A stretch of DNA of 64,000 bases from Marivita sp. (GTDB taxonomy: Bacteria; Pseudomonadota; Alphaproteobacteria; Rhodobacterales; Rhodobacteraceae): NCBI RefSeq assembly GCF_022763305.1, contig NZ_JALEGT010000102.1, forward strand, positions 35,896 through 99,895, written 5' to 3'. The notes beneath the pieces were generated by a model. The model did not search any database and had not been told where the DNA came from. It saw only the letters and a program-made list of their open reading frames with translations. Of the stretch, positions 38,439 through 48,738 are shown piece by piece (position 1 is the first letter of the stretch; every line of letters begins with the position of its first letter). A program made the translations under genes and the position numbers.

Positions 38439-38467
38439 AAAGGCGCGCCACGGATGGCGCGCCTTTT
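38439..38467. terminator. Bidirectional hairpin terminator
   Basis: A perfect 11-bp stem (AAAGGCGCGCC ... GGCGCGCCTTT, loop of six) with TTTT on the plus-strand side, between the 65-residue gene and the convergent secreted-peptide gene. Confidence 0.8.
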
Positions 38468-38470
38468 GCG

Positions 38471-38638
38471 TCAGTATGTGCCAGACGGAACGGTGGCCAC
38501 CACCGGGCCAGTCGACGGCTGCGGCAGAATAGTGTCCACGATGTCGCCAGCACTCTGGCACGACGGCACATTTGGATCCGGATAGGCGAACGCCGTCACC
38601 GGCAGGAGGAAGAGCATAGCAATCAGGGTCTGTTTCAT
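38471..38638 (-). CDS. Small secreted peptide (55 aa)
   Basis: The first 19 residues (MKQTLIAMLFLLPVTAFA) form a clear signal peptide, leaving a mature peptide of about 36 residues with a single cysteine, rich in Pro, Val and Ser. No family was recognised. The start at 38638 is preceded by GAAAGGA at nine bases; an upstream ATG (38659) gives seven more residues. A perfect 11-bp hairpin encloses the ribosome-binding site and touches the start codon (38637-38665). Region 38666-38750 upstream shows no gene. Confidence 0.6.
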   Translation of the reverse strand: MKQTLIAMLFLLPVTAFAYPDPNVPSCQSAGDIVDTILPQPSTGPVVATVPSGTY

Positions 38639-38665
38639 CTGAGTGTCCTTTCGTGACACTCAGAT
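38637..38665 (-). promoter_or_regulatory. Hairpin enclosing the ribosome-binding site of the small secreted-peptide gene
   Basis: A perfect inverted repeat, ATCTGAGTGTC (38637-38647) and GACACTCAGAT (38655-38665), with a seven-base loop. In the mRNA most of the GAAAGGA element lies in the loop and stem top and the first two bases of the AUG pair at the stem base, so translation may be gated. It could instead be a DNA operator. Confidence 0.55.
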
Positions 38666-38750
38666 GGGCATCCCCCATCCTCACAAAAACGCAGATCCGT
38701 GCAGAGCCCTTGTGCGGATCGGCCCGGTCACTTCAGCGTGAAACACGGGA

Positions 38751-39032
38751 TCAGGAGAAAATCCGATCGCCCTGTTGATCGACCAGCATGCGCGCCTTGT
38801 TCATCGACGCGGTGCATGCCTCATCATAGCTTTGAAGCGTGTCTGCGCGCATCATGAAATGCGATTTGACCTCGCCGTCGATCTCTTTCTCGATCCGCGC
38901 ACCGATGCGCCACGTGCCACCATCTTTGACCGGCTCCGCGTAAATCGTGTAGGCGTTATGGGTCTCGGCAGGCGTCGAAGGCGGTGTGTTCGAGCCACCG
39001 CCTCCGCCGAAGAGTTTCTTGAGAAACGACAT
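38751..39032 (-). CDS. HlyU family protein
   Basis: 93 residues: MSFLKKLFGGGG, a Gly/Pro linker, then YTIYAEPVKDGGTWRIGARIEKEIDGEVKSHFMMRADT (key pieces YTIYAEPVKDGG; RIEKEIDGE). This matches the HlyU-type domain family of about 90 residues. HlyU in Vibrio is a transcriptional activator of a different fold, so the name implies no function here. It lies three bases after rpoD and is likely co-transcribed with it. Confidence 0.85.
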   Translation of the reverse strand: MSFLKKLFGGGGGSNTPPSTPAETHNAYTIYAEPVKDGGTWRIGARIEKEIDGEVKSHFMMRADTLQSYDEACTASMNKARMLVDQQGDRIFS

Positions 39033-39035
39033 CGC

Positions 39036-41021
<1,986 letters not shown>

Positions 41022-41133
41022 GGATGCTCCTGTCGAGGCGGGGCGATTCGATTGACCCGAATCAATAGCGCGAATTGGTGATTCGCACACCCGTTTACCC
41101 TGTTTCTTTTACGCTTTCCTTAGCAAAACACCG

Positions 41134-43080
41134 TCAACTCCGGGGTTTCTCGAAGCGAATGGTTTCCATCAAAGCGGCAAATGCGCTGCGTTCTTCTCGG
41201 TTGATCGCGGCCCCGTTCGGACCAAGATCATATTCGGCCTTGTCTTCGGACTGCGCCCGTTGCGCGCTCTGCCGTGCAGCCGCCGCCTGGCTCAATCGCC
41301 ATGTGAGGGTCTCATCGGCGGAACCGTAAAGGTCTTCTGCCGCTTCGGCAATTTCCGCATCGAGCCCGATGCCCGCTTCCAGTTTTGCAAGCTCCTCGGC
41401 GATGGTCAGGCGGGCCAGTTCACGGTCGCCGGGGTTGCGAAGGCACGGCGTAATCGCCACATGGCGAGCGCGGCAGAGCTTTTCAAGGGCAGGTTCGCCC
41501 AGAATCGCGTCCGCGGCGGCCTGAACGGCCTCCGGGGCATCGCCAGCATGCCGCAAAAGGCAGGCGCGCAGTGCGGCGTGATCCGGATCAACGCAGGACA
41601 TGCCCTCGATCTGCGAGTCGAATTCGGCGATCAATTCGGGGGTCGAGATCAGCGCGGCAAGGATCACCGCCTCGCGCAAGCGCAGTTCGACATCCTTACC
41701 GCCCGACACGAGCAATGATGCCCGCGTACCTTCGGCGGGCTTGACCAAGGCCGGCGCACCAAAGCGTCGTGCGGGGGCCCGATCTGCTTTCGAGGCCGGG
41801 CGGAACAGCTCCCAACGCAGGCGCTTGATCTCTTCGCCATAGTGCCCCCGCAAGGATGGGTCTTGTATGGTGCGCAGCCGCTCGCGCAGCGTCTTGTCCA
41901 GCGCGGCCTTGCGTTCGGGGCTGTCAAAGACGCGGCCTTCCGTTTCCCGCCGCCAGAGCAGGTTCACCATCGGCTGTGCCGCATCGAGCAGCGCCCGCAT
42001 CGCCTCGCTCCCATCCGACCGGATGAGATCATCCGGGTCTTTGCCTTCGGGCAAGAGCACGAAGCGCAGCGATTTCCCCGCTTCCAGCAGAGGCAGCGCA
42101 AGGTCGATGACACGGTACGCCGCATTGAGACCGGCCTTGTCGCCATCCAGCGCCATGATCGGCTCGTCCGTGATGCGCCACAGCATCTGCAGCTGGGTCT
42201 CGGTCACAGCGGTTCCAAGCGGCGCAACAGCGGCTTCGAACCCGCCTGTCGCAAGCGCGATGACGTCCATATAGCCTTCGGCGACGATCAGAGGCTGCCC
42301 CTTGCCCGCCGCCTCGCGCGCAGGGCCTTGGTTGTAAAGCGTCCGGCTCTTGTCGAAGAGCGGAGTTTCCGGGCTGTTGAGATATTTGGCATTGTCGTCC
42401 GGGTCCATCGCCCGCCCGCCAAAGGCGATGGTCCGCCCGCGCGCGTCCCGGATCGGGAACATGATCCGATTGCGGAACGTGTCGTAGGGCTTGCCGCCTT
42501 TCTGCGACGGCTTGGCCAGACCAACTTCGATGATCGGGTCCGGCGCGATCCCCTGTCCGGTCAGGTGATCCCACAGCGTCTGCCACCCCGGCGGCGCGAA
42601 GCCGATATCGAACCTGTTCTGCGTCGCCTCGTCCAAGCCGCGCCGGGCCAGATAATCACGCGCAGGACCGCCTGTGCCGCTGCGCAACTGCAATCGGAAA
42701 AAGCGCACGGCCTTTTCCATGATCTCGACAAGCTGCGTCCGGTGATCGGCCTTTTCCTGCGCCTTGGGATCGCGAGCGGGCATCTGCATGCCGGCCTCAG
42801 CGGCAAGGATCTCGATCGCCTCCATAAAGCCGACATTTTCGGTCTCGCGGACAAAGGAAATCGCATCGCCTTTGGCGTGGCACCCAAAGCAATAGTAATA
42901 GCCCTTGCGGTCGTCGACGTGGAAACTGGCCGATTTTTCCTGATGGAACGGGCATGGCGCCCACATGTCGCCCTTGGCCTGATTTGACTTGCGCGTGTCC
43001 CACAGCACCTTGCGCCCGACCACCTGGGACAGGCTGATGCGGGTGCGCAGGTCGTCTAGGAAATTGGGCGGCAGGCTCAT
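41134..43080 (-). CDS. dnaG: DNA primase
   Basis: 648 residues. The N-terminal CHC2 zinc ribbon has C43, H46, C64 and C67 (APCPFHQEKSASFHV, YYCFGCHAKGD). The TOPRIM core contains IVAEGYMDVIAL and ALDGDKAG, and a C-terminal DnaB-interaction region follows. It synthesises Okazaki-fragment primers. The 112-base spacer to rpoD could hold a separate rpoD promoter. Confidence 0.96.
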   Translation of the reverse strand: MSLPPNFLDDLRTRISLSQVVGRKVLWDTRKSNQAKGDMWAPCPFHQEKSASFHVDDRKGYYYCFGCHAKGDAISFVRETENVGFMEAIEILAAEAGMQMPARDPKAQEKADHRTQLVEIMEKAVRFFRLQLRSGTGGPARDYLARRGLDEATQNRFDIGFAPPGWQTLWDHLTGQGIAPDPIIEVGLAKPSQKGGKPYDTFRNRIMFPIRDARGRTIAFGGRAMDPDDNAKYLNSPETPLFDKSRTLYNQGPAREAAGKGQPLIVAEGYMDVIALATGGFEAAVAPLGTAVTETQLQMLWRITDEPIMALDGDKAGLNAAYRVIDLALPLLEAGKSLRFVLLPEGKDPDDLIRSDGSEAMRALLDAAQPMVNLLWRRETEGRVFDSPERKAALDKTLRERLRTIQDPSLRGHYGEEIKRLRWELFRPASKADRAPARRFGAPALVKPAEGTRASLLVSGGKDVELRLREAVILAALISTPELIAEFDSQIEGMSCVDPDHAALRACLLRHAGDAPEAVQAAADAILGEPALEKLCRARHVAITPCLRNPGDRELARLTIAEELAKLEAGIGLDAEIAEAAEDLYGSADETLTWRLSQAAAARQSAQRAQSEDKAEYDLGPNGAAINREERSAFAALMETIRFEKPRS

Positions 43081-43143
43081 GTCCGGAATATCGGGATTCG
43101 ATGCTCCAGAGTCCAGTGGGCGTGCCGGGTGAAACGCGTGCGC

Positions 43144-43446
43144 CTATTGCGACAGACAGGTCTGGTAGAGCGTGTTGCTGACCTCGGGCGTCATTTGCTC
43201 TTCCGGCAATGAATAGATCCAGGCGATCAACTGCACCGTGAGGACTTCGTCGTTCTTCGACACATTCGGGATGTTGCGCAGCACACGCCGTTCCGCGCGC
43301 CGTTCGTTGGTGCCGTTCTTGCGCTCGGTCATGATATTCGTCGCGATCTGGCCGATCTTCCGACACTCGGCATCCTTGTCCTGCGCCATCGCCGGAGTCG
43401 ACAGGCACAGCGTCAGGGCAATGGGGGCAAACAGGGTACGGATCAT
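43144..43446 (-). CDS. Secreted hypothetical protein (100 aa)
   Basis: A signal peptide (MIRTLFAPIALTLCLSTPAMAQ) is followed by about 78 polar residues with two cysteines (CRKIGQIA near the start and QTCLSQ at the C terminus) that could form a disulfide. The family is not recognised, though the pattern resembles small periplasmic proteins of Rhodobacterales. The start at 43446 has GAGG six bases upstream; an ATG at 43458 is an alternative. It lies between gdh and dnaG on the same strand. Confidence 0.7.
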   Translation of the reverse strand: MIRTLFAPIALTLCLSTPAMAQDKDAECRKIGQIATNIMTERKNGTNERRAERRVLRNIPNVSKNDEVLTVQLIAWIYSLPEEQMTPEVSNTLYQTCLSQ

Positions 43447-43518
43447 GGAGGTCCTCATGGATTGGGCCGGGTCAAAGCGTGCATCACACCTAACCCAGCC
43501 CAAACGCAATGTCATCCG

Positions 43519-44955
43519 TCAGAGGCCCTTCGCCCGATAGGCCGATGCGACCTTGGTGATCGCGACGATATAGGCGGCTGTGCGCAGGTCCTGCACGTCA
43601 CCCCGGCCATGCCACACCTCGCGCATGGATTGGTAGGCGATCCGCATCGTGTCATCGAGGCCCGAGCGCACCAGTTCCAGCTCGTCCGCACCACGCAGGT
43701 ACTTCTGCTTGAAGTCAGGTGTCATCGACCACTTGTCGCCCATCATGTCGTCGAGGCGTTGCAATTCGTCGATGACCAACTGGTGCCGCGCCTCTTCCTG
43801 GCGGCGCTGCATGCGGCCAAAGCGGATGTGGCTCAGGTTCTTGACCCATTCGAAATAGGACACCGTCACACCACCAGCGTTGGCGTACATGTCGGGAATC
43901 ACAACCGTCCCCTTGGCGCGCAGGATGTCGTCGGCCCCTGCCGTGATCGGCCCGTTCGCCGCTTCGATGATAAGCGGAGCCTTGATCCGGTTCGCGTTTG
44001 TCAGGTTGATCACCCCCTCAAGCGCCGCCGGTATGAGGATGTCGCACTCGGCTTCAAGCACGGTTGGCCCTTCAGCCGTGTGGCGCGCATCGGGATACCC
44101 GGTCACGCCGCCATGTTTGACGATCCAGTCCCGCACCGCTTCGACGTCGAGTCCGTTCTCGTTGAACAGCGCGCCGTCCCGTTCGATGATCCCGATGATC
44201 TTGCAGCCATCTTCGGAGCCCAGAAACTTGGCCGCGTGGTAGCCCACATTGCCGAGACCCTGCACGACCACCCGTTTGCCATCCAGCGTGCCGGTCAGGC
44301 CGGCCGCCTTGATGTCTTCGGGATGACGGAAGAATTCCCGCAGGGCGTATTGCACACCTCGGCCAGTCGCCTCGACCCGCCCGGCGATCCCGCCATTGTT
44401 GATCGGCTTCCCGGTCACGCAGGCCCGTGCGTTGATGTCCGTGGTGTTCATCCGCGCGTATTGGTCGGCAATCCACGACATTTCCCGTTCACCGGTTCCC
44501 ATGTCGGGCGCTGGCACGTTCTGGGCCGGGTGGATCAGGTCTCGTTTTGCCAGCTCATAGGCAAAACGACGCGTGATCTGTTCCAGCTCGTATTCGTCAT
44601 ATTCGCGCGGGTCGATCCGCAGACCGCCCTTTGATCCGCCGAACGGCGCTTCGACCAGAGCGCATTTATAGGTCATCAGCGCTGCAAGCGCCTCGACCTC
44701 GTCCTGGTGCACGGACGGCGCATAACGGATGCCGCCCTTGACCGGTTCCATATGTTCGGAATGCACGGATCTGTATCCCGTGAAGGTCTTGATCTGGCCG
44801 CGCAGGCGCACGCCAAACCGCACGGTATAGGTCGCGTTACAGACGCGGATCTTTTCCTCGAGGCCGGGCGGCAGGTCCATCAGCGCGACCGCGCGGTTGA
44901 ACATCAGGTCGACTGATTCCCGAAATGTCGGCTCATTGGCTGGTATGGTGCTCAT
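43519..44955 (-). CDS. Glu/Leu/Phe/Val-family amino-acid dehydrogenase (glutamate dehydrogenase type)
   Basis: 478 residues. Dimerisation and active-site sequences are GYRSVHSEHMEPVKGGIRY, ALVEAPFGGSKGGLRIDP (key piece PFGGSKGG) and APDMGTGEREMSWIADQY. The Rossmann glycine motif is VVVQGLGNVGYHAA. The length and wording are closest to bacterial NAD- or dual-cofactor glutamate dehydrogenases. The start at 44955 follows GGGAGGG. It differs clearly from the NADP-type gdhA at 57560, so the two probably serve opposite directions of the glutamate reaction. The 298-base region upstream is AT-richer and holds its promoter; no other feature was recognised there. Confidence 0.93.
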   Translation of the reverse strand: MSTIPANEPTFRESVDLMFNRAVALMDLPPGLEEKIRVCNATYTVRFGVRLRGQIKTFTGYRSVHSEHMEPVKGGIRYAPSVHQDEVEALAALMTYKCALVEAPFGGSKGGLRIDPREYDEYELEQITRRFAYELAKRDLIHPAQNVPAPDMGTGEREMSWIADQYARMNTTDINARACVTGKPINNGGIAGRVEATGRGVQYALREFFRHPEDIKAAGLTGTLDGKRVVVQGLGNVGYHAAKFLGSEDGCKIIGIIERDGALFNENGLDVEAVRDWIVKHGGVTGYPDARHTAEGPTVLEAECDILIPAALEGVINLTNANRIKAPLIIEAANGPITAGADDILRAKGTVVIPDMYANAGGVTVSYFEWVKNLSHIRFGRMQRRQEEARHQLVIDELQRLDDMMGDKWSMTPDFKQKYLRGADELELVRSGLDDTMRIAYQSMREVWHGRGDVQDLRTAAYIVAITKVASAYRAKGL

Positions 44956-45253
44956 CTGTCCCTCCCGAGCTTGTGCGCACATCGACCTTATATCTCACCA
45001 GCCTGTGACTGCATGGTTAATTTTCCAACGCATATTCTTGACGCGGATTTAGCGAACGAAAACGCCAATTGTGGCGGACTGTTTCACACGCGGCATCAAT
45101 AAGGCCTCTCGATACTGAATTATCCATAAAAAACAATGCACTCCTTATTTTCTTCACAATTCGGGCCGTAATCCCGCCGTGTTTCGCCTGCACTCCTGTC
45201 AAAATCTAAGTGGGGTGTCAGACCGTCCTGAAAGGGCGGGAAAGAGGTACTAA

Positions 45254-46924
45254 ATGATCGGATTAAGCAACCTTCTGCCAAGGGTGCGGACCGAGATGCG
45301 GAGCAAATCGAAGCTGCGGTCCAGCGCGGCCTCGATCCTGACCCGCTATACTCGGGAAACCGATGGCAACATAACCATCTTCGGCCTTATGGGCGTCTTC
45401 GTCATGCTGGTCTACGGCGGGATCGGGATCGACATGATCTATTCCGAGGTGGAACGGACCCGGCTTCAGAACACGCTGGACCGCGCCGTTCTGGCCGCTG
45501 CCGACCTTGAACAGCAGATCGACCCGGAAGTCCTCGTTCAGGATTACCTGACGAAGATGAACCTGGAGGACACGCTTGCGGACGTGAACATCACGGTCGA
45601 TTCGGGTTTGAACTTCCGGACCGTCACGGCCGAGGCGCAGCGCACCTACAATTCGAACTTCCTGCATCTGCTCGGTTTCGACAAACTGCAATCGAGCGGC
45701 CTCGCAGCTGCCGAAGAGCGGATTTCGAATATCGAGATTTCCCTTGTCCTCGATATTTCGGGCTCGATGGGTCAGAACTCGAAGATCGAAAACCTGCGGA
45801 CTGCCGCGACCGAATTCGTGGACACCGTCATCAACAACGACGATGCCGGCCTTACGACGATCAGCATCATTCCGTACAACGCGACGGTAAGCCTTGGGCC
45901 GACCTTGTCTCAGTATTACACTCTGACAAACGAGCACAACACGTCGAACTGCGCGATCTTCCCGGACTCCGCGTTCTCATCGCGGGCGATTTCACCGACG
46001 AGCCCACTTCAGCGGCTTGCCCATTTCGACCCGTACACGCTCGACGAAAACACCACGGTCACACCTGATTCGTGGTGCCCGGTCGGGACCTATGGATCGA
46101 TGATCGCGCACAGCTCTGATCGTGACGAGCTTGTTGCCCATATCGCCACCCTGAGCGCAGGCGGCAACACCGCCATCGACCTCGGGATGAAGTGGGGTGT
46201 GGCACTGCTCGATCCGTCTGCGCGGCCTGTCGTCGACGACTTGATCGCTGACGGGCACGTCGTGGCCGAAGCTGCGGGTCGCCCCGCGGCATACGATGCG
46301 CCGGACGCGCTCAAGATCGCGGTCGTCATGACCGACGGCATGAACACGACCCAGTTCGACCTCGCTCCGGAATATGCCAGCGGCATGTCCAATATCTGGA
46401 TCGACGATCGCGGCGACAATGATCCGACCAATGACCGGTTTTCGCACCGGGTGCGCGACTGGAACGGCAACAACAACGACGTCTATTTCTGGTCCCGGTA
46501 CGAGTATAGCAGTTGGAGCAACCGGTATCGCAACACGCCGGACGGCGGCAACAGCGCACGTCGGATGAGCAATGCCGAAGTGTTTGCCCGCTGGGGTACC
46601 CGCGCCTTCGGCAACAAGTTCTTCCGCCGCCCGTACCACGATGGCTGGGTGTCGTATAACCAATACTACAACGCCTACTACTCTTACGTTCCGATCGTGG
46701 ACGGCACCCAGGCTGACCAACGCCTGTCGACCATCTGCGCCCAGGCGCGCGATGCCGACATCACCGTCTTCGCCATCGGGTTCGAAGCCCCTGATGCAGG
46801 TCAGGCGGCTATGCGTGACTGTGCCTCTTCGCCGGCCCACTACTTCCCGGTCGAAGGGCTGGAGATTTCCGAAGCGTTCCAGGCCATTGCCCGGACTATT
46901 AACCAGCTGAGGTTGACACAATGA
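45254..46924 (+). CDS. TadG-like pilus-assembly protein with von Willebrand A domain
   Basis: 556 residues. A basic, TadE/G-type N terminus has one membrane helix (about residues 39-62, TIFGLMGVFVMLVYGGIGI). A VWA domain starts near residue 160 with an intact MIDAS: DISGSMG (D167, S169, S171), the threonine in GGNTAIDLGM and the aspartate in VMTDGMN. An Asn/Tyr-rich insert lies at about 410-500. It should sit in the inner membrane with the domain outside. It is followed by two TadE-like genes with four- and one-base overlaps. The Tad motor genes are not in this window. Confidence 0.9.
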   Translation: MIGLSNLLPRVRTEMRSKSKLRSSAASILTRYTRETDGNITIFGLMGVFVMLVYGGIGIDMIYSEVERTRLQNTLDRAVLAAADLEQQIDPEVLVQDYLTKMNLEDTLADVNITVDSGLNFRTVTAEAQRTYNSNFLHLLGFDKLQSSGLAAAEERISNIEISLVLDISGSMGQNSKIENLRTAATEFVDTVINNDDAGLTTISIIPYNATVSLGPTLSQYYTLTNEHNTSNCAIFPDSAFSSRAISPTSPLQRLAHFDPYTLDENTTVTPDSWCPVGTYGSMIAHSSDRDELVAHIATLSAGGNTAIDLGMKWGVALLDPSARPVVDDLIADGHVVAEAAGRPAAYDAPDALKIAVVMTDGMNTTQFDLAPEYASGMSNIWIDDRGDNDPTNDRFSHRVRDWNGNNNDVYFWSRYEYSSWSNRYRNTPDGGNSARRMSNAEVFARWGTRAFGNKFFRRPYHDGWVSYNQYYNAYYSYVPIVDGTQADQRLSTICAQARDADITVFAIGFEAPDAGQAAMRDCASSPAHYFPVEGLEISEAFQAIARTINQLRLTQ

Positions 46925-47460
46925 TGCGGTTTGTTCCCAAGAAATTCCGCAGCTTCCTGCGGGACGAAAGCGGCTCTGTCGTAACGATCCCCTTCGTCAT
47001 CTGGGCGCCTGTGTTCCTGGCCGTCATCGTGGCCGGAATGGAAATCGGGGCTCTCTCGATCCGCCACACGCAACTCGAACGCGGTTTGGATCTGGCAGTT
47101 CGCGATGTGCGGCTCGGAACCGGCGAGAATATCGACCACGACACGCTCAAGACGTCGATCTGTGAAAACGCCCCCGTGCTGACGGATTGCGAGACCATGC
47201 TGCGTCTCGAGATGATCCCGCTGAGCCTTCGGGACTGGACGGAACCGGCACGGGATGCGGACTGCTATGACTCGGCAGAACCCGTGCGCCCGCTGCGCCA
47301 GTTCGATCCCGGTCAGCCCAACGAGCTGATGCTGCTGCGCGCCTGCTACAAGTACAAGCCGATCAGCCCGGCGGGCAGTGTGGCGGCCGCCATGCCCAAA
47401 GACGCCGATGGATACGCTGCAATCGTTTCCTTCTCGGCCTTCGTACAGGAGCCCTACTAA
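46921..47460 (+). CDS. TadE/TadG-like minor pseudopilin
   Basis: 179 residues with the TadE pattern: a short basic N terminus (FRSFLRDESGSVVT), then one long hydrophobic helix (IPFVIWAPVFLAVIVAGMEI) followed by polar sequence with four cysteines. The start overlaps the VWA gene stop by four bases (ATGA) and its stop overlaps the next start (TAATG). The role is probably pilus or adhesin-structure assembly, inferred from context. Confidence 0.85.
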   Translation: MMRFVPKKFRSFLRDESGSVVTIPFVIWAPVFLAVIVAGMEIGALSIRHTQLERGLDLAVRDVRLGTGENIDHDTLKTSICENAPVLTDCETMLRLEMIPLSLRDWTEPARDADCYDSAEPVRPLRQFDPGQPNELMLLRACYKYKPISPAGSVAAAMPKDADGYAAIVSFSAFVQEPY

Positions 47461-48212
47461 TGACTGCTCGTATTCATGAACGTGTGTCGCGGTTCATCCG
47501 CGACACCAAGGGCGATGCGACGCTTGAGGCCGTCATCATCCTTCCTGCTCTGATCGTGATCTTTGCAATCTCATGGCTCTATTTCGACGTGATGCGCCAA
47601 CAAGCCATCAACCAGAAGGCCAACTACACGATCGGCGACATCATCTCGCGCGAAACCGAGATACTTGACGACACATATATCGACAACGCCCGGAACCTCC
47701 TGTTCCACCTTGCACAGGCCCAGGGCGACGATATCGACCTTCGGATCTCGGTGGTCCAGTACAACAAGCAAGGTAACGGCGTCAGCAACGGCAACGAAAC
47801 CTACGACCTCGTCTGGTCGGTGGCGCGTGGCGACTGGCCGGCTCTGACCCAGGGCGACATGACCACCTACCTGCCGGCTCTTCCGATCCTTGCGGTTGGC
47901 GACCAGACCATCATCGTCGAAAGCCGCGACTGGTATCAGCCGCTGGTGCATCTGGCGAATGACGGGTTCGACATCACGACTTACTCGTTCACCCGTCCGC
48001 GCTTTGCGTCGCAGGTGATCTTTGAAGGCGCGAATGACGGGTCCGGCAAGGTCTGGCAGAACAACGGCTGGGGCAATGGCGACCAGGATGCTCCGGGCGG
48101 TTCGCTCTGCAACAACAACGCAGAGAACGCCGACGAAGGTGACGCAAGCGACGAATGCGCCGCGACGACGTCCGAGCCGACGAACGGCAAAGGCAAGAAG
48201 AAGAATACCTGA
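47460..48212 (+). CDS. TadE-like pseudopilin with C-terminal acidic tail
   Basis: 250 residues. Its N terminus is basic (HERVSRFIRDTKGDATLEAVI) with the TLEAVIILPALIVIFAISWLYF helix, the E at the usual TadE position, and then a globular domain. The tail (from about residue 185) is Asn-, Gly-, Asp- and Glu-rich with a short CNNNAENADEGDASDEC stretch and ends in a run of lysines. Third gene of the Tad-like operon. It is convergent with the gene at 48216. Confidence 0.85.
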   Translation: MTARIHERVSRFIRDTKGDATLEAVIILPALIVIFAISWLYFDVMRQQAINQKANYTIGDIISRETEILDDTYIDNARNLLFHLAQAQGDDIDLRISVVQYNKQGNGVSNGNETYDLVWSVARGDWPALTQGDMTTYLPALPILAVGDQTIIVESRDWYQPLVHLANDGFDITTYSFTRPRFASQVIFEGANDGSGKVWQNNGWGNGDQDAPGGSLCNNNAENADEGDASDECAATTSEPTNGKGKKKNT

Positions 48213-48215
48213 TCT

Positions 48216-48692
48216 TCAAGCCTGACGCCGTGCGATCATGACGGCGATGATATCAGCCATTGGGCGGGCCTGAGACCCCGGTGTCACCCCGCCCACGGCC
48301 ACCCGGCGCCCCACACGCCACCACAGACCCGGCTGCCACGCCCGTGGCGCCGGGTTCTTCAGTTTGAGCGTAAAGCCATTGGACGGCTTCATCGCAAACG
48401 CGCCCCGGTTGACTGCGATGATGTCCTCGACCCGCGCGATCACCGTGCCGTCACTGTCAGTCAGCGCCTCTTCGGTGAGAAACAGCTTTCGCGTCGTCGC
48501 CACCTGCAGCTTGTACGCCATCCAAAGCGAAACCAGCCCCATGCCCAAGAGAAAGGCCTGCCAGATCAGGCTCGCCGGCGGCTGAAGGAAGGCCAGGTAA
48601 AGTACCAGACCACCCAGCATGAGCAGCATTCCAATCCCGATCACACGGCGCGGGCCGCGCGGATCGACCTCGGCAAGGATCTCGTCGGTCAT
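48216..48692 (-). CDS. Membrane protein of unknown function (158 aa)
   Basis: 158 residues with two adjacent hydrophobic helices (about residues 17-35 and 41-58) and a C-terminal cytoplasmic-type beta domain that resembles PH-like YdbS/YcxB domains in layout. The start at 48692 follows CAGGAGA. No assigned function. It is separated by 46 bases from the pseudogene upstream and could be in the same transcript. Confidence 0.75.
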   Translation of the reverse strand: MTDEILAEVDPRGPRRVIGIGMLLMLGGLVLYLAFLQPPASLIWQAFLLGMGLVSLWMAYKLQVATTRKLFLTEEALTDSDGTVIARVEDIIAVNRGAFAMKPSNGFTLKLKNPAPRAWQPGLWWRVGRRVAVGGVTPGSQARPMADIIAVMIARRQA

Positions 48693-48738
48693 GGCGTCTC
48701 TCCTGTAGTGCAAGGACGCCGATAGCGCATTCACACCA

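Noticed and set aside
45017..45202. 61-codon minus-strand frame in the spacer before the Tad genes
   Set aside because: No ribosome-binding site or family and atypical composition; more likely promoter DNA of gdh and the VWA gene.
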